Positions 18,241 to 26,386 of a DNA stretch of 64,000 bases are shown piece after piece. How positions within the stretch are numbered: position 1 is the stretch's first letter; every line of letters starts with the position of its first letter. Made by a program: the position numbers and the translations under genes. Under the pieces are notes generated by a model, which saw only the letters and a list, made by a program, of their open reading frames with translations, did not search any database and had not been told where the DNA came from. The stretch lies in contig NCHA01000008.1 of assembly GCA_002257025.1 (NCBI GenBank), forward strand, positions 62,001-126,000, given 5' to 3'. The stretch is from Sphingobacteriales bacterium 16-39-50. Its GTDB lineage: Bacteria; Bacteroidota; Bacteroidia; Sphingobacteriales; Sphingobacteriaceae.

Positions 18241-18427
18241 TGTTTATTTAATGTTAATTCTTCTCCAATATAAATCAAGATTTTTAAGGACAGGCATCTC
18301 TCTGGAAAATTTCTTTCAAATAATCAGAAAAGGTTCTCAAATTGCCATTTGCTAAAGATTTTAATTCTATAACATGTTTATTACATTTAAATTCAGATAA
18401 TAAATTAATCGCACACACCCCATATCT

Positions 18428-19504
18428 ATGAAATATTTCCTTTCTTTTTTTCTGCTTGCTGCCACTATTCTGAAGGCTCAGACACCTATTCCAGACAGAG
18501 TAAATGGCCTGTCTCAGCTTGATCTTTTTAATGTGAAAATGAAAAGCAATGTTGCCTGCTATCGTATCCCTGCTTTGGTGGTAGCAAACAATGGAGACCT
18601 GATTGCTGCGATAGATGAAAGGGGACCTTCATGTGCAGATCTGAAAGCAAATGATAATATTAATATTGTGATGCGAAAGAGCAGGGACAATGGTAAAACC
18701 TGGACAGATATCCGTACCATCGTCGATTATCCTTTGGGAAAATCAGCATCCGATCCTTCCTTTATTAACGATAGTAAAACAGGTGCGATCTTCATGTTTT
18801 ATAATTACATGGACCTGATCAAAGAGAAGGATATTTACTACCTGCATGTTGTTAAAAGTATGGATAATGGTGAGTCCTGGTCGGAACCGGAAGATATTAC
18901 ATCTCAGATCAGTAAGCCGGAATGGCATGGCGATTTTAAATTTATTACTTCCGGGAAAGGCACCCAAACCGCTTCGGGGGTTTTATTGCACACTCTGGTA
19001 AATCTTAAACACGGAGTGTTTGTTTTTGGGTCCAGTGACCATGGGAAGACCTGGTTTTTGCGTGATACCCCTCTGAAGCCGGCTGACGAATCCAAAATCA
19101 TTGAATTAAGTGATGGTTCATGGATGGTCAATTCCCGGGTGAATTCACCAGGTATGCGATACGTGCATATTTCAAAGAATCAGGGAAAAAGCTGGACGAG
19201 CAAACCTGAGCTTGCTTTGCCAGACCCGGCTTGTAATGCAGCTATTATACGTTATAAAAGTAAAAACATCAATTGTCTGTTATTTGTGAATGCAGAAAGT
19301 AAGGATACCCGTAAAAATCTGAGCATTAAAATCAGTTATGATGAAGGTAAAACATGGAGCAAAGGAAAGACTATTTATGCGGGTTCAGCGGCATATTCTG
19401 ATCTTGTTGTGATGAAGAATGGAGATATCGGGCTTCTATTCGAGAAGAATGAATACAGTGAAAATGTATTTCTGAGTTTTCCATTTCAATGGATAACAAA
19501 TTAA
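18428..19504 (+). CDS. Exported exo-alpha-sialidase (GH33, BNR/Asp-box)
   Basis: 358 aa with a short signal peptide (FLSFFLLAATILKAQ). The R-I-P motif is in CYRIPALVVANNGDLIAA and the acidic residue after it in AIDERGPSC. Five Asp-boxes are visible: SRDNGKTW, SMDNGESW, SSDHGKTW, SKNQGKSW and SYDEGKTW. The C-terminal block AAYSDLVVMKNGDIGLLFEK holds the expected nucleophile tyrosine region and glutamate. Sialidases release terminal sialic acid from glycoconjugates; in this phylum they act at the surface or in the periplasm. The length fits a single catalytic domain. No sialic acid lyase or transporter is adjacent. Confidence 0.9.
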   Translation: MKYFLSFFLLAATILKAQTPIPDRVNGLSQLDLFNVKMKSNVACYRIPALVVANNGDLIAAIDERGPSCADLKANDNINIVMRKSRDNGKTWTDIRTIVDYPLGKSASDPSFINDSKTGAIFMFYNYMDLIKEKDIYYLHVVKSMDNGESWSEPEDITSQISKPEWHGDFKFITSGKGTQTASGVLLHTLVNLKHGVFVFGSSDHGKTWFLRDTPLKPADESKIIELSDGSWMVNSRVNSPGMRYVHISKNQGKSWTSKPELALPDPACNAAIIRYKSKNINCLLFVNAESKDTRKNLSIKISYDEGKTWSKGKTIYAGSAAYSDLVVMKNGDIGLLFEKNEYSENVFLSFPFQWITN

Positions 19505-19547
19505 AGATAAGGCTGTGCTTTTTACTTCGGGTTCAATATAAAATCTT

Positions 19548-19750
19548 GCCGGACTGCCAGGCCCTATGAAATACAGCTTAGGGTAAGATAAACCTTGCCG
19601 CAGGAGGTAGCTTCCGGCTTACGTAATTGGAAAATAGAACGCCTTTTCTTGCCGGAACTACTCCGGAGGAAAGGGCTGAACTGGCCTATATCAAACAGGA
19701 ACTGCTTTTCAAAATCAAATTATATTGGCAGCATTACCCAGTCTAACTAA
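19548..19750. repeat. Structured intergenic repeat, copy 2
   Basis: Diverged direct copy of the element at 12662-12860, lying in the 460-nt gap between the sialidase and the molybdenum hydroxylase genes. The hairpin GCCGCA/TCCGGC has one mismatch compared with copy 1, but the loop motif GGAGGTA is kept. The rest of the gap is AT-rich and shows no gene. Confidence 0.7.
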
Positions 19751-19940
19751 TAATGGTGTAAATTAATCTACCTAATATCTGACTCAATTTATTAGTTTAC
19801 TATTCTGAAATTATATTTGAACCAGACAAATTTATCCTGCTTATTTAAATAGAGTTTAAAATTTATGCTGAAAACAGGCAGAAGGCAACAAAAATATCAC
19901 AATCGGAACCTTGTTTAATTCTTTCTTTTTTAATTAACTT

Positions 19941-19948
19941 TAGCTTTG
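19941..19948 (+). promoter_or_regulatory. Candidate -7 promoter box TAGCTTTG
   Basis: Matches the Bacteroidota consensus TAnnTTTG, 17 nt before the start codon of the (2Fe-2S) subunit gene. No convincing -33 TTTG is at the usual distance, so support is weak. Confidence 0.3.
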
Positions 19949-19964
19949 AATCAAACTAATACTT

Positions 19965-20423
19965 ATGGCAATTTACAAACTTCAGGTTAACGGAAAGACC
20001 CTGCAGGCTGATGTCGAGGCCGATACCCCTTTGTTGTGGGTATTGCGTGATCATTTGGGCCTGGTAGGAACCAAATATGGTTGCGGCATTGCACAATGCG
20101 GATCATGTACAGTCCATGTGAATGGCTCTGCAACTCGTTCTTGTGTTTACCCTGTTTCGGCAGTTGGTACTTCACAGGTAATTACAATTGAAGGATTGTC
20201 CGAAAAAGGAGATCATCCTTTGCAGCAGGCCTGGGATGAGATTGATGTGGCTCAGTGCGGATATTGCCAGGCTGGTCAGATCATGACTGCTGCGGCGCTT
20301 TTGAAGCAAAACCCTAAACCCAGCATGGATGAAATTGAAGTTACAATGAATGGTAATATCTGCCGTTGCGGTGCATATCACCGTATTCGGGATGCAGTGA
20401 AATTGGCCAGCTCTAAAATTTGA
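19965..20423 (+). CDS. iorA: (2Fe-2S) subunit of molybdenum hydroxylase, isoquinoline 1-oxidoreductase alpha type
   Basis: 152 aa. The plant-type ferredoxin cluster ligands are C40, C45, C48 and C60 (CGIAQCGSC then RSC). The second, helical cluster uses C98, C101, C133 and C135 (CGYCQAGQ and NICRCGAYH). This two-cluster arrangement is that of the small subunit of xanthine dehydrogenase-type enzymes. It carries electrons from the molybdenum site to an external acceptor. No signal peptide is present, so it is probably exported by the Tat system bound to its signal-bearing partner encoded immediately downstream, 5 nt away. Confidence 0.92.
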   Translation: MAIYKLQVNGKTLQADVEADTPLLWVLRDHLGLVGTKYGCGIAQCGSCTVHVNGSATRSCVYPVSAVGTSQVITIEGLSEKGDHPLQQAWDEIDVAQCGYCQAGQIMTAAALLKQNPKPSMDEIEVTMNGNICRCGAYHRIRDAVKLASSKI

Positions 20424-20428
20424 TCATC

Positions 20429-22573
20429 ATGACAAATAAAACAACAAACAGCAGGCGCGATTTTTTAAAAATGACCGCAATAACAGGGGGTGGCCTTGTA
20501 CTTGGATTTAATTGGTTCAGTGCCGAAGCCAATGCACCCGTAGTTATTTCCAATTCAGCAATGGCTGCCGGAAATATAGGTTTTAATAGTTACCTTTCTA
20601 TTGCTACAGATGGTACGGTGACCATTATGTCTCCAAATCCTGAGCTTGGACAGAATATCATTACTTCTTTTCCAATGGTTGTGGCTGAAGAGCTTGAAGC
20701 CGACTGGAAAAAAGTGAAAGTACTTCAGGCAAATCTTGATAATAAGTTTGACCGTCAGCTTACCGGTGGTAGTGGCGCTGTTCCGCATTCATGGAAATTA
20801 CTTCGTAATGCCGGTGCAACAGCTAAATTCATGTTGATTGAAGCTGCAGCTAAAGTATGGTCTGTTCCTTCCTCTGAATGTACCGCAGCCAATAGCTTTG
20901 TAACGCATAGCAAAACCGGAAAGAAATTAAGTTACGGTGAACTTGCTGAAGCAGCATCTAGAATTCCTGTACCGTCAACTGTGAAGCTGAAAGACCGGAA
21001 GGACTTCAAACTGATCGGGAAATCAGTCAGGAATGTTGAGAATCGTAAAATAGTCACTGGTCAGCCTTTATTTGGTTTAGACTTCTACCGTGAAGGGATG
21101 GTTTATGCAATGATACAGCGTCCTGAGCAGTTTGGTATGAAGCTAAAATCGTTTGATGGTTCTATCGCTAAATCAATGCCTGGAATTATCGACGTAGTTT
21201 CTTTTAAGAACAATGTAGCCGTCGTGGGTAAATCTACCTGGCAGGTTCTTAAGGCAAGAAAAATGCTTAAGATTGAATATGAAAAGGAGTTTGATCTGGA
21301 AAGTACTGAGGATCATGATAAGTTATTCCTGAATTTAATGGATAATGGGCAGGCGACTGTCAGGCGTAAGGACGGTGATGTGGATACTGCATTTAAAAAT
21401 GCTGCTAAAGTAATAAAAGGCGAGTATCAGTGTCCGTTTATTTCCCACAGTCCAATGGAGCCTATGAACTTTTTCGCTCATGTTAGGCCCGATGGAGTTG
21501 AGCTTGTTGGGCCAACACAAACTCCGGCCAGGGCACGTGCAGAAGTCTCTCAATTATTAAAAGTACCGGAAGATAAAATTACGCTGCAGCTTACCCGTTT
21601 AGGTGGAGGTTTTGGAAGAAGATTAAAAAATGATTTTGCAACTGAGGCTGCTGAATTATCGAGTATAATCAAAGCGCCGGTAAAACTGATCTGGTCTAAA
21701 GAAGATGATATGACCGCCGGTACCTATCGCCCCGCATGCCGCTATCGTTTTGAGGCTGCATTGGATGCTTCGGGTAATCTTACTGGATATAAATTGAGAG
21801 GAGTTGGTATCAATTCGGGTAACCCAACAAGGGAGCATAATTTTCCATCCGGGGCAGTTGATAATCTGTTAATTGATTCAGTTGAGCATAAATCGCCAAT
21901 CACTACTGGTGCATGGCGTGCTCCGATCACCAATTTTCTTGCCTTTGCAGAGCAGGCCTTTATTGATGAAGTAGCTCAGGCGGCAGGTAAAGATCCTGTT
22001 CAGTTCAGACTTGATCTTCTTGCAAAAGCTAAGAAATCGCCTGTTGGTGATATTCGTTATGATATCAGCAGAATGGAAGGTGTAATTAAAATGGCTGCCG
22101 AAAAATCTGGTTGGGGTAAGAAGAAGGATGTATCGCAGGGTTTCAGTGTTTATTTCTCCCACGCTTCTTATGTTGCCCAGGTTGCTGATGTGATTATGCG
22201 TAACGGATTGCCGGTGGTTAAGAAGATCTATGCTGTTTCTGATTGTGGTCAGGTTGTTAGTATGAATGGTGCAAGCCATCAGGTGATGGGTGGTATCGTC
22301 GACGGATTGGGACATGCAATGTATAGTAAGTTAAGTTTCAGAGATGGTGCAGCCGATCAGAATAATTATAACACTTACCGCCTGATTAAGATGAAGGAAG
22401 TTCCTGAAATTGAGACACATTTTGTGGATAATGGAATTGATCCTACCGGTTTGGGTGAGCCTGCTCTTCCGCCAACAGGGGGAGCTGTTGCAAATGCAAT
22501 ATTCAAGGCTACAGGTAAACGTTTGAGAAATCAGCCCTTTATTGAGGAAGACGTCTTTAAAACAGTTTCTTAA
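20429..22573 (+). CDS. iorB: Molybdopterin-binding subunit, isoquinoline 1-oxidoreductase beta type, Tat-exported
   Basis: 714 aa from the ATG at 20429; an upstream TTG overlaps the iorA stop and adds only three residues. The Tat signal is NSRRDFLKMTAITGGG. Family blocks include MSPNPELGQNIITSFPMVVAEEL, RLGGGFGRRLKNDF and near the C-terminus GLGEPALPPTGGAVANAI, where the conserved glutamate should be catalytic. These enzymes hydroxylate N-heterocycles or oxidise aldehydes using water, with a molybdenum cytosine dinucleotide-type cofactor. The usual third partner, a membrane cytochrome c, is not encoded nearby. A moaC-moaB fusion gene lies 5 kb away. Substrate unknown. Confidence 0.9.
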   Translation: MTNKTTNSRRDFLKMTAITGGGLVLGFNWFSAEANAPVVISNSAMAAGNIGFNSYLSIATDGTVTIMSPNPELGQNIITSFPMVVAEELEADWKKVKVLQANLDNKFDRQLTGGSGAVPHSWKLLRNAGATAKFMLIEAAAKVWSVPSSECTAANSFVTHSKTGKKLSYGELAEAASRIPVPSTVKLKDRKDFKLIGKSVRNVENRKIVTGQPLFGLDFYREGMVYAMIQRPEQFGMKLKSFDGSIAKSMPGIIDVVSFKNNVAVVGKSTWQVLKARKMLKIEYEKEFDLESTEDHDKLFLNLMDNGQATVRRKDGDVDTAFKNAAKVIKGEYQCPFISHSPMEPMNFFAHVRPDGVELVGPTQTPARARAEVSQLLKVPEDKITLQLTRLGGGFGRRLKNDFATEAAELSSIIKAPVKLIWSKEDDMTAGTYRPACRYRFEAALDASGNLTGYKLRGVGINSGNPTREHNFPSGAVDNLLIDSVEHKSPITTGAWRAPITNFLAFAEQAFIDEVAQAAGKDPVQFRLDLLAKAKKSPVGDIRYDISRMEGVIKMAAEKSGWGKKKDVSQGFSVYFSHASYVAQVADVIMRNGLPVVKKIYAVSDCGQVVSMNGASHQVMGGIVDGLGHAMYSKLSFRDGAADQNNYNTYRLIKMKEVPEIETHFVDNGIDPTGLGEPALPPTGGAVANAIFKATGKRLRNQPFIEEDVFKTVS

Positions 22574-22592
22574 AATCTATAATTTTTAGACG

Positions 22593-22623
22593 AGCCGGCT
22601 GATCAATCAGCCGGCTTTTTTTA
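22593..22623 (+). terminator. Intrinsic terminator of the iorAB transcript
   Basis: Two 10-11 nt arms built on AGCCGGCTGA pair perfectly around a 2-4 nt loop and are followed by seven T. It begins 20 nt after the iorB stop. Confidence 0.85.
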
Positions 22624-22718
22624 TGCTTAATCCACAGGAATGTCAATTTATTTTTTAGGTTTCCTGAAAATTTTTGGAATTGTTATTTTAAGCTGAAAAT
22701 TATAAATAGACTTGAATT

Positions 22719-22982
22719 ATGAAATGTCCAAATTGTCAGACAACCTTACTGATTACAGATAAAAAAGGAGTGGAGATTGATTATTGTCCTGATTGCCGTG
22801 GTATATGGCTTGATCGTGGAGAACTGGAAAAGATCCTTGAACGTTCAGCTGAACATTATTCCAGCAGAAGTAATTATGATTCAGATTATAAAAAGTATCA
22901 GTATGATCAGAATGATGATTACCATAAAAGCCATCCTCAGCGGAAGAAAAAATCTTTTTTGGATGATATTTTTGATTTCTAG
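22719..22982 (+). CDS. Zinc-ribbon protein, TFIIB-type (zf-TFIIB)
   Basis: 87 aa. Two CxxC knuckles at C3/C6 and C23/C26 (MKCPNCQ and DYCPDCRGIWLDRGELEKI) match the zf-TFIIB family exactly. The C-terminal half is a low-complexity, tyrosine-, aspartate- and lysine-rich tail ending in a basic KKK patch and a hydrophobic SFLDDIFDF. Function unknown; possibly nucleic-acid or protein binding. Confidence 0.85.
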   Translation: MKCPNCQTTLLITDKKGVEIDYCPDCRGIWLDRGELEKILERSAEHYSSRSNYDSDYKKYQYDQNDDYHKSHPQRKKKSFLDDIFDF

Positions 22983-23763
22983 TGTCGGGTAAAAATAAAA
23001 TTCAAGTTTAATATCAAAATTAGTCCGCCTTTGCGGCGGAAGGGCACTTACTTTTCCCTTCAGCTGGAAAAGTAAGCAAAAGAGCCGCGGCTTCCCGGTA
23101 TTTGTTGTAAATCCTCACTTAATCCAATTGGTGTAATCCGAGCCGTATCTATGGCAATGATCATTTGAATGGATATGCAACACTTCTCTGGATTACTTAA
23201 CCGATGTGATTTATGAAAGATAGTGCAAGGATTAAGTGCGCCTTTCCTGCCAAATCCCGGAATGCCGGTCCCTGCAATCGGCAATGCCAGTCCCGCACAT
23301 GCGGGATGAACGGTTATAAGCCAACGCACTATCCCAAATACCGTTCATATCAAATTGGATGAACCGAAGTACGGTTCTCCCGGTTTTAAACCGGGACCAG
23401 TGCCAGCAAATTCATAAAACAGTTTCCCTACAATTCAAAATGCACTGCCGAGCATAGGGATTGCGGATCATATCCGGCATTCCTATTGCACAACCCGCAA
23501 GACCAGCGAGAATTGTTTTATGAATGTGGAGGGGCCTTGTGGCCAGAGGCACCTAGGGATTGAAGAAGGCTTTTGTTCCTTTTGGCCTTCAAAAGGAATT
23601 CGCCCCCCGGCAATGGAGGGAAGCAAAGCTAAGTGGGATATCTAATTTTGAAATTAGCTAAACTATTAATTTGGAAAGCCTAAATCAAGATGTTCTAAAT
23701 TTTACTCTAATTAATCGGAGAATAAAAACTTTTCATTCTGAGTCCTGTACTTGTTAAATTATT
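22983..23763. other. Gene-free, hairpin-rich intergenic block
   Basis: I see no credible gene here. Features include CCGCC-TTT-GCGGCGG-like hairpin at 23023-23040, CCCGCA-CA-TGCGGG at 23292-23305, GAACCG-AAGTA-CGGTTC (23361-23377), a 19-nt palindrome centred at 23387 (TCCCGGTTT/AAACCGGGA), and mirrored ACTTTTCC/GGAAAAGT near 23051-23074 and CCTTTTGG/CCTTCAAAAGG near 23578-23597. The GC content is visibly higher than flanking AT-rich spacers. It may be a decayed repeat element or a structured non-coding transcript ending at the terminator-like hairpin at 23764. Confidence 0.5.
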
Positions 23764-23800
23764 AAGCCTTTTACTATCAAAAGTATAAAGGCTTTTCTTT
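23764..23800 (+). terminator. Terminator-like hairpin upstream of the J-domain gene
   Basis: AAGCCTTT with TAC inside pairs with GTA-T-AAAGGCTT, followed by TTCTTTTTCC. There is no gene end nearby on the plus strand; it would terminate a transcript coming from the gene-free block to its left. Confidence 0.45.
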
Positions 23801-23845
23801 TTCCTTCATTTTCAAGGGATATAGCAGAACCTGTTTTTAAAAGCA

Positions 23846-23853
23846 TACCTTTG
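23846..23853 (+). promoter_or_regulatory. Candidate -7 promoter box TACCTTTG
   Basis: Exact match to TAnnTTTG, about 70 nt before the start of the J-domain gene and just after the terminator-like hairpin. The -33 box is not obvious. Confidence 0.45.
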
Positions 23854-23921
23854 CAAAATTATTTTCCGGAAGGCCAGTCGCCATGCACCTGTTATCTTTC
23901 GCAATTATTTAAACTTAAATT

Positions 23922-24371
23922 ATGAGAAAGATCGTTGATTACAGAAAAGTTTTAGGAGTTGACAAGAATGCTGAATTGCAGGAGTTAAAGACGGTTTATC
24001 GCACTTTAATGAAGAACTGGCATCCTGATAAATTTACTGAATCTGCAGAAAGTAAGCTTGAAGCCGAAGAAAAAAGCAAAAGTATTATTGAAGCTTATCA
24101 TTTCCTGGTAAGCATTGCGCCTGAAACCCGTTTGCAAACTCTTGATGATTATAATCTGACCACTTCCAGTGTTGGTATTGCTGATTTTGAATATCAGGGA
24201 CAGGTTTTAACCGTAAAGTTTGGTGATGGTAATGAGTATGAATATTTCGATGTTCCCCGTGCTGTTTACATCAAACTGATCAATGCCGATTCTCCCGGCA
24301 GGTTTGCCCGCAGACATATTTACAATAACTATATCTACAGAAGTACCAGCAAGCGTGTAGCTATAGCTTGA
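23922..24371 (+). CDS. J-domain protein with C-terminal KTSC domain
   Basis: 149 aa. The first ~65 residues form a J-domain (DYRKVLGVDKNAELQELKT, catalytic H34-P35-D36 in KNWHPDKF). Residues 80-145 match the KTSC domain: VGIADFEYQGQVLTVKFGDG, YEYFDVPRAVY and SPGRFARRHIYNNY. J-domains stimulate DnaK-type Hsp70 ATPase. KTSC is a small domain of unknown function, often alone or beside nucleic-acid-related enzymes. The fusion suggests that KTSC supplies client binding for an Hsp70 system, which is inference. It is monocistronic, with its own candidate promoter and a strong terminator. Confidence 0.85.
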   Translation: MRKIVDYRKVLGVDKNAELQELKTVYRTLMKNWHPDKFTESAESKLEAEEKSKSIIEAYHFLVSIAPETRLQTLDDYNLTTSSVGIADFEYQGQVLTVKFGDGNEYEYFDVPRAVYIKLINADSPGRFARRHIYNNYIYRSTSKRVAIA

Positions 24372-24435
24372 TATTCCTGCCATTTGGGTTTCTATCGATT
24401 ACTGAAATTGATTTTTTAGCATAACATTAATCATT

Positions 24436-24472
24436 AAACTCATCGGATGACTACAAGTCATCCGATGAGTTT
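24436..24472 (+). terminator. Long perfect stem-loop after the J-domain gene
   Basis: A 17-bp perfect stem (24436-24452 with 24456-24472) closes on a 3-nt loop. Its T-tract is short (TTTAT), but the AAACTC start and GAGTTT end supply A/T tracts in both directions. It lies 65 nt after the stop. Confidence 0.65.
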
Positions 24473-25004
24473 ATGGCTGTTGTACAGTTTAAGCAAGTGT
24501 CTTCAGAATGAGCTTTCGTCGTTGAGCTTAATGTTTAACTTAACTGAAAAGAAAATTTCAAAATGCTATTTGAAGAGCATGGTTCTTGTAACCAGAACCT
24601 GATGGGGGAGATCATTCTTCAAAACCCTAAGGTCCACCATTTCTGCTATTAAAATTGGGGAAATAAAATTTGCCGGGTCTAAGCTACCAGCCAGGCAAGC
24701 TTCACCGGGGAAAAATGGTATAAAATCAGGTTTTTTTGAAAATTTAACTCGAGCCTTCATTAGCTCAGAACTCCGGGACTATTTTCCGATTTAAGGTTAA
24801 AATAAGGCTGCCAGAAATAAGATTTCAATCCTGACAACAATGTGTTCAGGCAATGTGCAAAATTTCAACAGAATTCTTTATTCAGGCCTTAAATTGAAAC
24901 AATGGGTTTTCAGCGCGTTTATTCGGAAAAATTTACATTTTGTTCATGTAATATACCTTAAAACGCATTTTTTCTTCATTTTGTTCGGGAAAATGTTCAA
25001 TTCC

Positions 25005-25136
25005 TTCGAGTCCGCTTCGACTGCTGTTCGACTAGCCTTCGACTCGGGTTCGACTCGGGTTCGAGTCTGCTTCGAGACAGATTCCTAACAGATTCGTGAC
25101 TGATTCGGCAGGGCTTCGACTGGCTTTCGGCGGCAA
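25005..25136. repeat. Tandem array of 12 units with exact 11-nt period and TTCG core
   Basis: Units start at 25005, 25016, 25027, 25038, 25049, 25060, 25071, 25082, 25093, 25104, 25115 and 25126, each opening with TTCG (one reads TTCC). Most read TTCGA(C/G); the last five to six bases vary. Units 4 and 5 are identical (TTCGACTCGGG). No indel breaks the phase across 132 nt. It lies in a gap of about 1.1 kb (24372-25475) that otherwise holds a stem-loop near its start and a heptamer run near its end. Eleven is not a multiple of three, and no convincing gene spans it. Confidence 0.85.
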
Positions 25137-25375
25137 TCGAACAGATGCCGAAGAACTCCGGGAGACTTCCTGAATCAGGTAGGACTCTGTCTCCTTTCTG
25201 TCATCCTGCAGGGTGGCAGGATAAGTAAACTAATGCCGAAAACGCCCCGAAATTTTCGTTTTAGTTAAATTAACATAATTTCGAAATAATCATTATAGTT
25301 TTAATCAGGTTTGAACTATCAGCTTTCATCTAAAGAGAAGAACTGAGCCTTGAAATTTTACCCGATCAGGTTTCT

Positions 25376-25403
25376 ATTCCCCATTCCCTATTCCCCATTC
25401 CCT
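25376..25403. repeat. Heptamer tandem run (ATTCCC[C/T])4
   Basis: Four exact-phase 7-nt units: ATTCCCC, ATTCCCT, ATTCCCC, ATTCCCT. It lies just upstream of the DUF4251 gene promoter region. Confidence 0.75.
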
Positions 25404-25422
25404 TATTAAACTAACCATTTAT

Positions 25423-25430
25423 TATTTTTG
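25423..25430 (+). promoter_or_regulatory. Candidate -7 promoter box TATTTTTG
   Basis: Matches TAnnTTTG, 46 nt before the DUF4251 start codon; no clear -33 element. Confidence 0.35.
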
Positions 25431-25475
25431 ATCGTATATAGTATTGTTTATCAATAATATTCATAAATTAATACT

Positions 25476-25988
25476 ATGAAAGTCAACAGATTAGGAAAGG
25501 GATTTATCCTTTTGAGCTTACTGGCTCTGATCAGCATTAGCGCCTTTGGGCAAAAAAACAAGCTGGAGAAACAGGAACAAATAAAAAAGCTGCTCGAAAG
25601 CAGGATTTTTGTTTTCAGTCCGCAATCAGCGACCCCAAGTACCGGTGGCATGATCCAGTTAACCTCAGAGTTTTTTCTCAAGATCAGTCAGGATACGCTG
25701 GAGAGTAATCTGCCTTATTATGGAGTAAACAATCAGCCTAGCTTTGGAATAGCAGACAGGCCATTGGAATTCACTTCTTATGATTTTGATTATGAAATGA
25801 AAATGATGAAGAATGGTAGTTATGATATCACGATTCGTATTAATGATCCAAGTGATCCCGATCAGCTCAATTTTTCCATTTCTACTTCAGGTTATGCCAC
25901 TTTACGGGTAACGAGTAATATGCGGCAACCCATATCATTTTATGGAGATATTGATGCTCCCCGGCCTCCCCGAAAGAGTAACAGATGA
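25476..25988 (+). CDS. Exported DUF4251 domain-containing protein
   Basis: 170 aa with a signal peptide (GFILLSLLALISISAFGQ). The mature part matches DUF4251: a basic helix, then IFVFSPQSATPSTGGMIQL, LPYYGVNNQPSFG, and the paired-strand end GYATLRVTSNMRQPISFYG. DUF4251 proteins are small beta-rich exported proteins of unknown function common in Bacteroidota. The stop overlaps the start of the MmcQ/YjbR gene by 4 nt (ATGA), so the two are translationally coupled. Confidence 0.85.
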   Translation: MKVNRLGKGFILLSLLALISISAFGQKNKLEKQEQIKKLLESRIFVFSPQSATPSTGGMIQLTSEFFLKISQDTLESNLPYYGVNNQPSFGIADRPLEFTSYDFDYEMKMMKNGSYDITIRINDPSDPDQLNFSISTSGYATLRVTSNMRQPISFYGDIDAPRPPRKSNR

Positions 25989-26335
25989 TCACAGAGTCAG
26001 TTTTCCGGGAGCTTGCTCTTTCCTTTCCGGAATCAACAGAATCACCTCATTTTGAAAAGACATCGTTTAGGGTTAAGAATAAAATATTTGCTACGCTTGA
26101 TTTGAAAAATAATTTGGCCTGTATCAGATTATCACCCATAGATCAGGATGTTTTTATTGCTTTTGATAAGCAGATTGTTTGTCCTATTGCCAATAAATGG
26201 GGAAAGCAAGGCTGGACACTAATTGAACTAAACAAAGTCAGAAATGATTTATTAAAGGATATCCTCACCTGCGGGTATTGTACAGTGGCTCCACGGAAGC
26301 TTGCTGAACAGGTCGGACAATCCAGAAATCTTTAA
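25985..26335 (+). CDS. MmcQ/YjbR family protein
   Basis: 116 aa. Family features: LALSFPESTESPHFEKTSFRV near the N-terminus, the strand KIFATLDLKNNLACIRLS, and the C-terminal KWGKQGWTLIELNKVRNDLL. YjbR has a CyaY/MotCF-like fold and is often described as DNA-binding, on limited evidence. It overlaps the preceding DUF4251 gene by 4 nt and ends inside a perfect terminator stem. Confidence 0.88.
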   Translation: MITESVFRELALSFPESTESPHFEKTSFRVKNKIFATLDLKNNLACIRLSPIDQDVFIAFDKQIVCPIANKWGKQGWTLIELNKVRNDLLKDILTCGYCTVAPRKLAEQVGQSRNL

Positions 26336-26375
26336 ACGAAAAAAGGCCTGCAAAGCAGGCCTTTTTTCGTTTAAA
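26331..26375. terminator. Bidirectional terminator between convergent genes
   Basis: A perfect 21-bp stem (26331-26351 with 26355-26375) closes on AAA. The core GGCCTGC/GCAGGCC is flanked by A6 and T6, so it works in either direction. The YjbR stop codon TAA is in the left arm, and the convergent minus-strand gene ends at 26387. Confidence 0.9.
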
Positions 26376-26386
26376 GGGAATGCAGA

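Noticed and set aside
23060..23329. Minus-strand frame of 89 codons in the hairpin-rich block
   Set aside because: No recognisable domain or ribosome binding site, and it crosses palindromes that are typical of non-coding repeats.
24566..24760. Minus-strand frame of 64 codons after the J-domain gene
   Set aside because: No family resemblance and no start signal; composition looks random.
24840..25088. Plus-strand frame overlapping the 11-nt array
   Set aside because: The frame ends inside the array, and an 11-nt period cannot maintain a repeated codon pattern; no signal or domain was seen.
25005..25136. CRISPR-like array
   Set aside because: Units are only 11 nt with a short conserved core; there are no repeat/spacer blocks of normal size and no cas genes.
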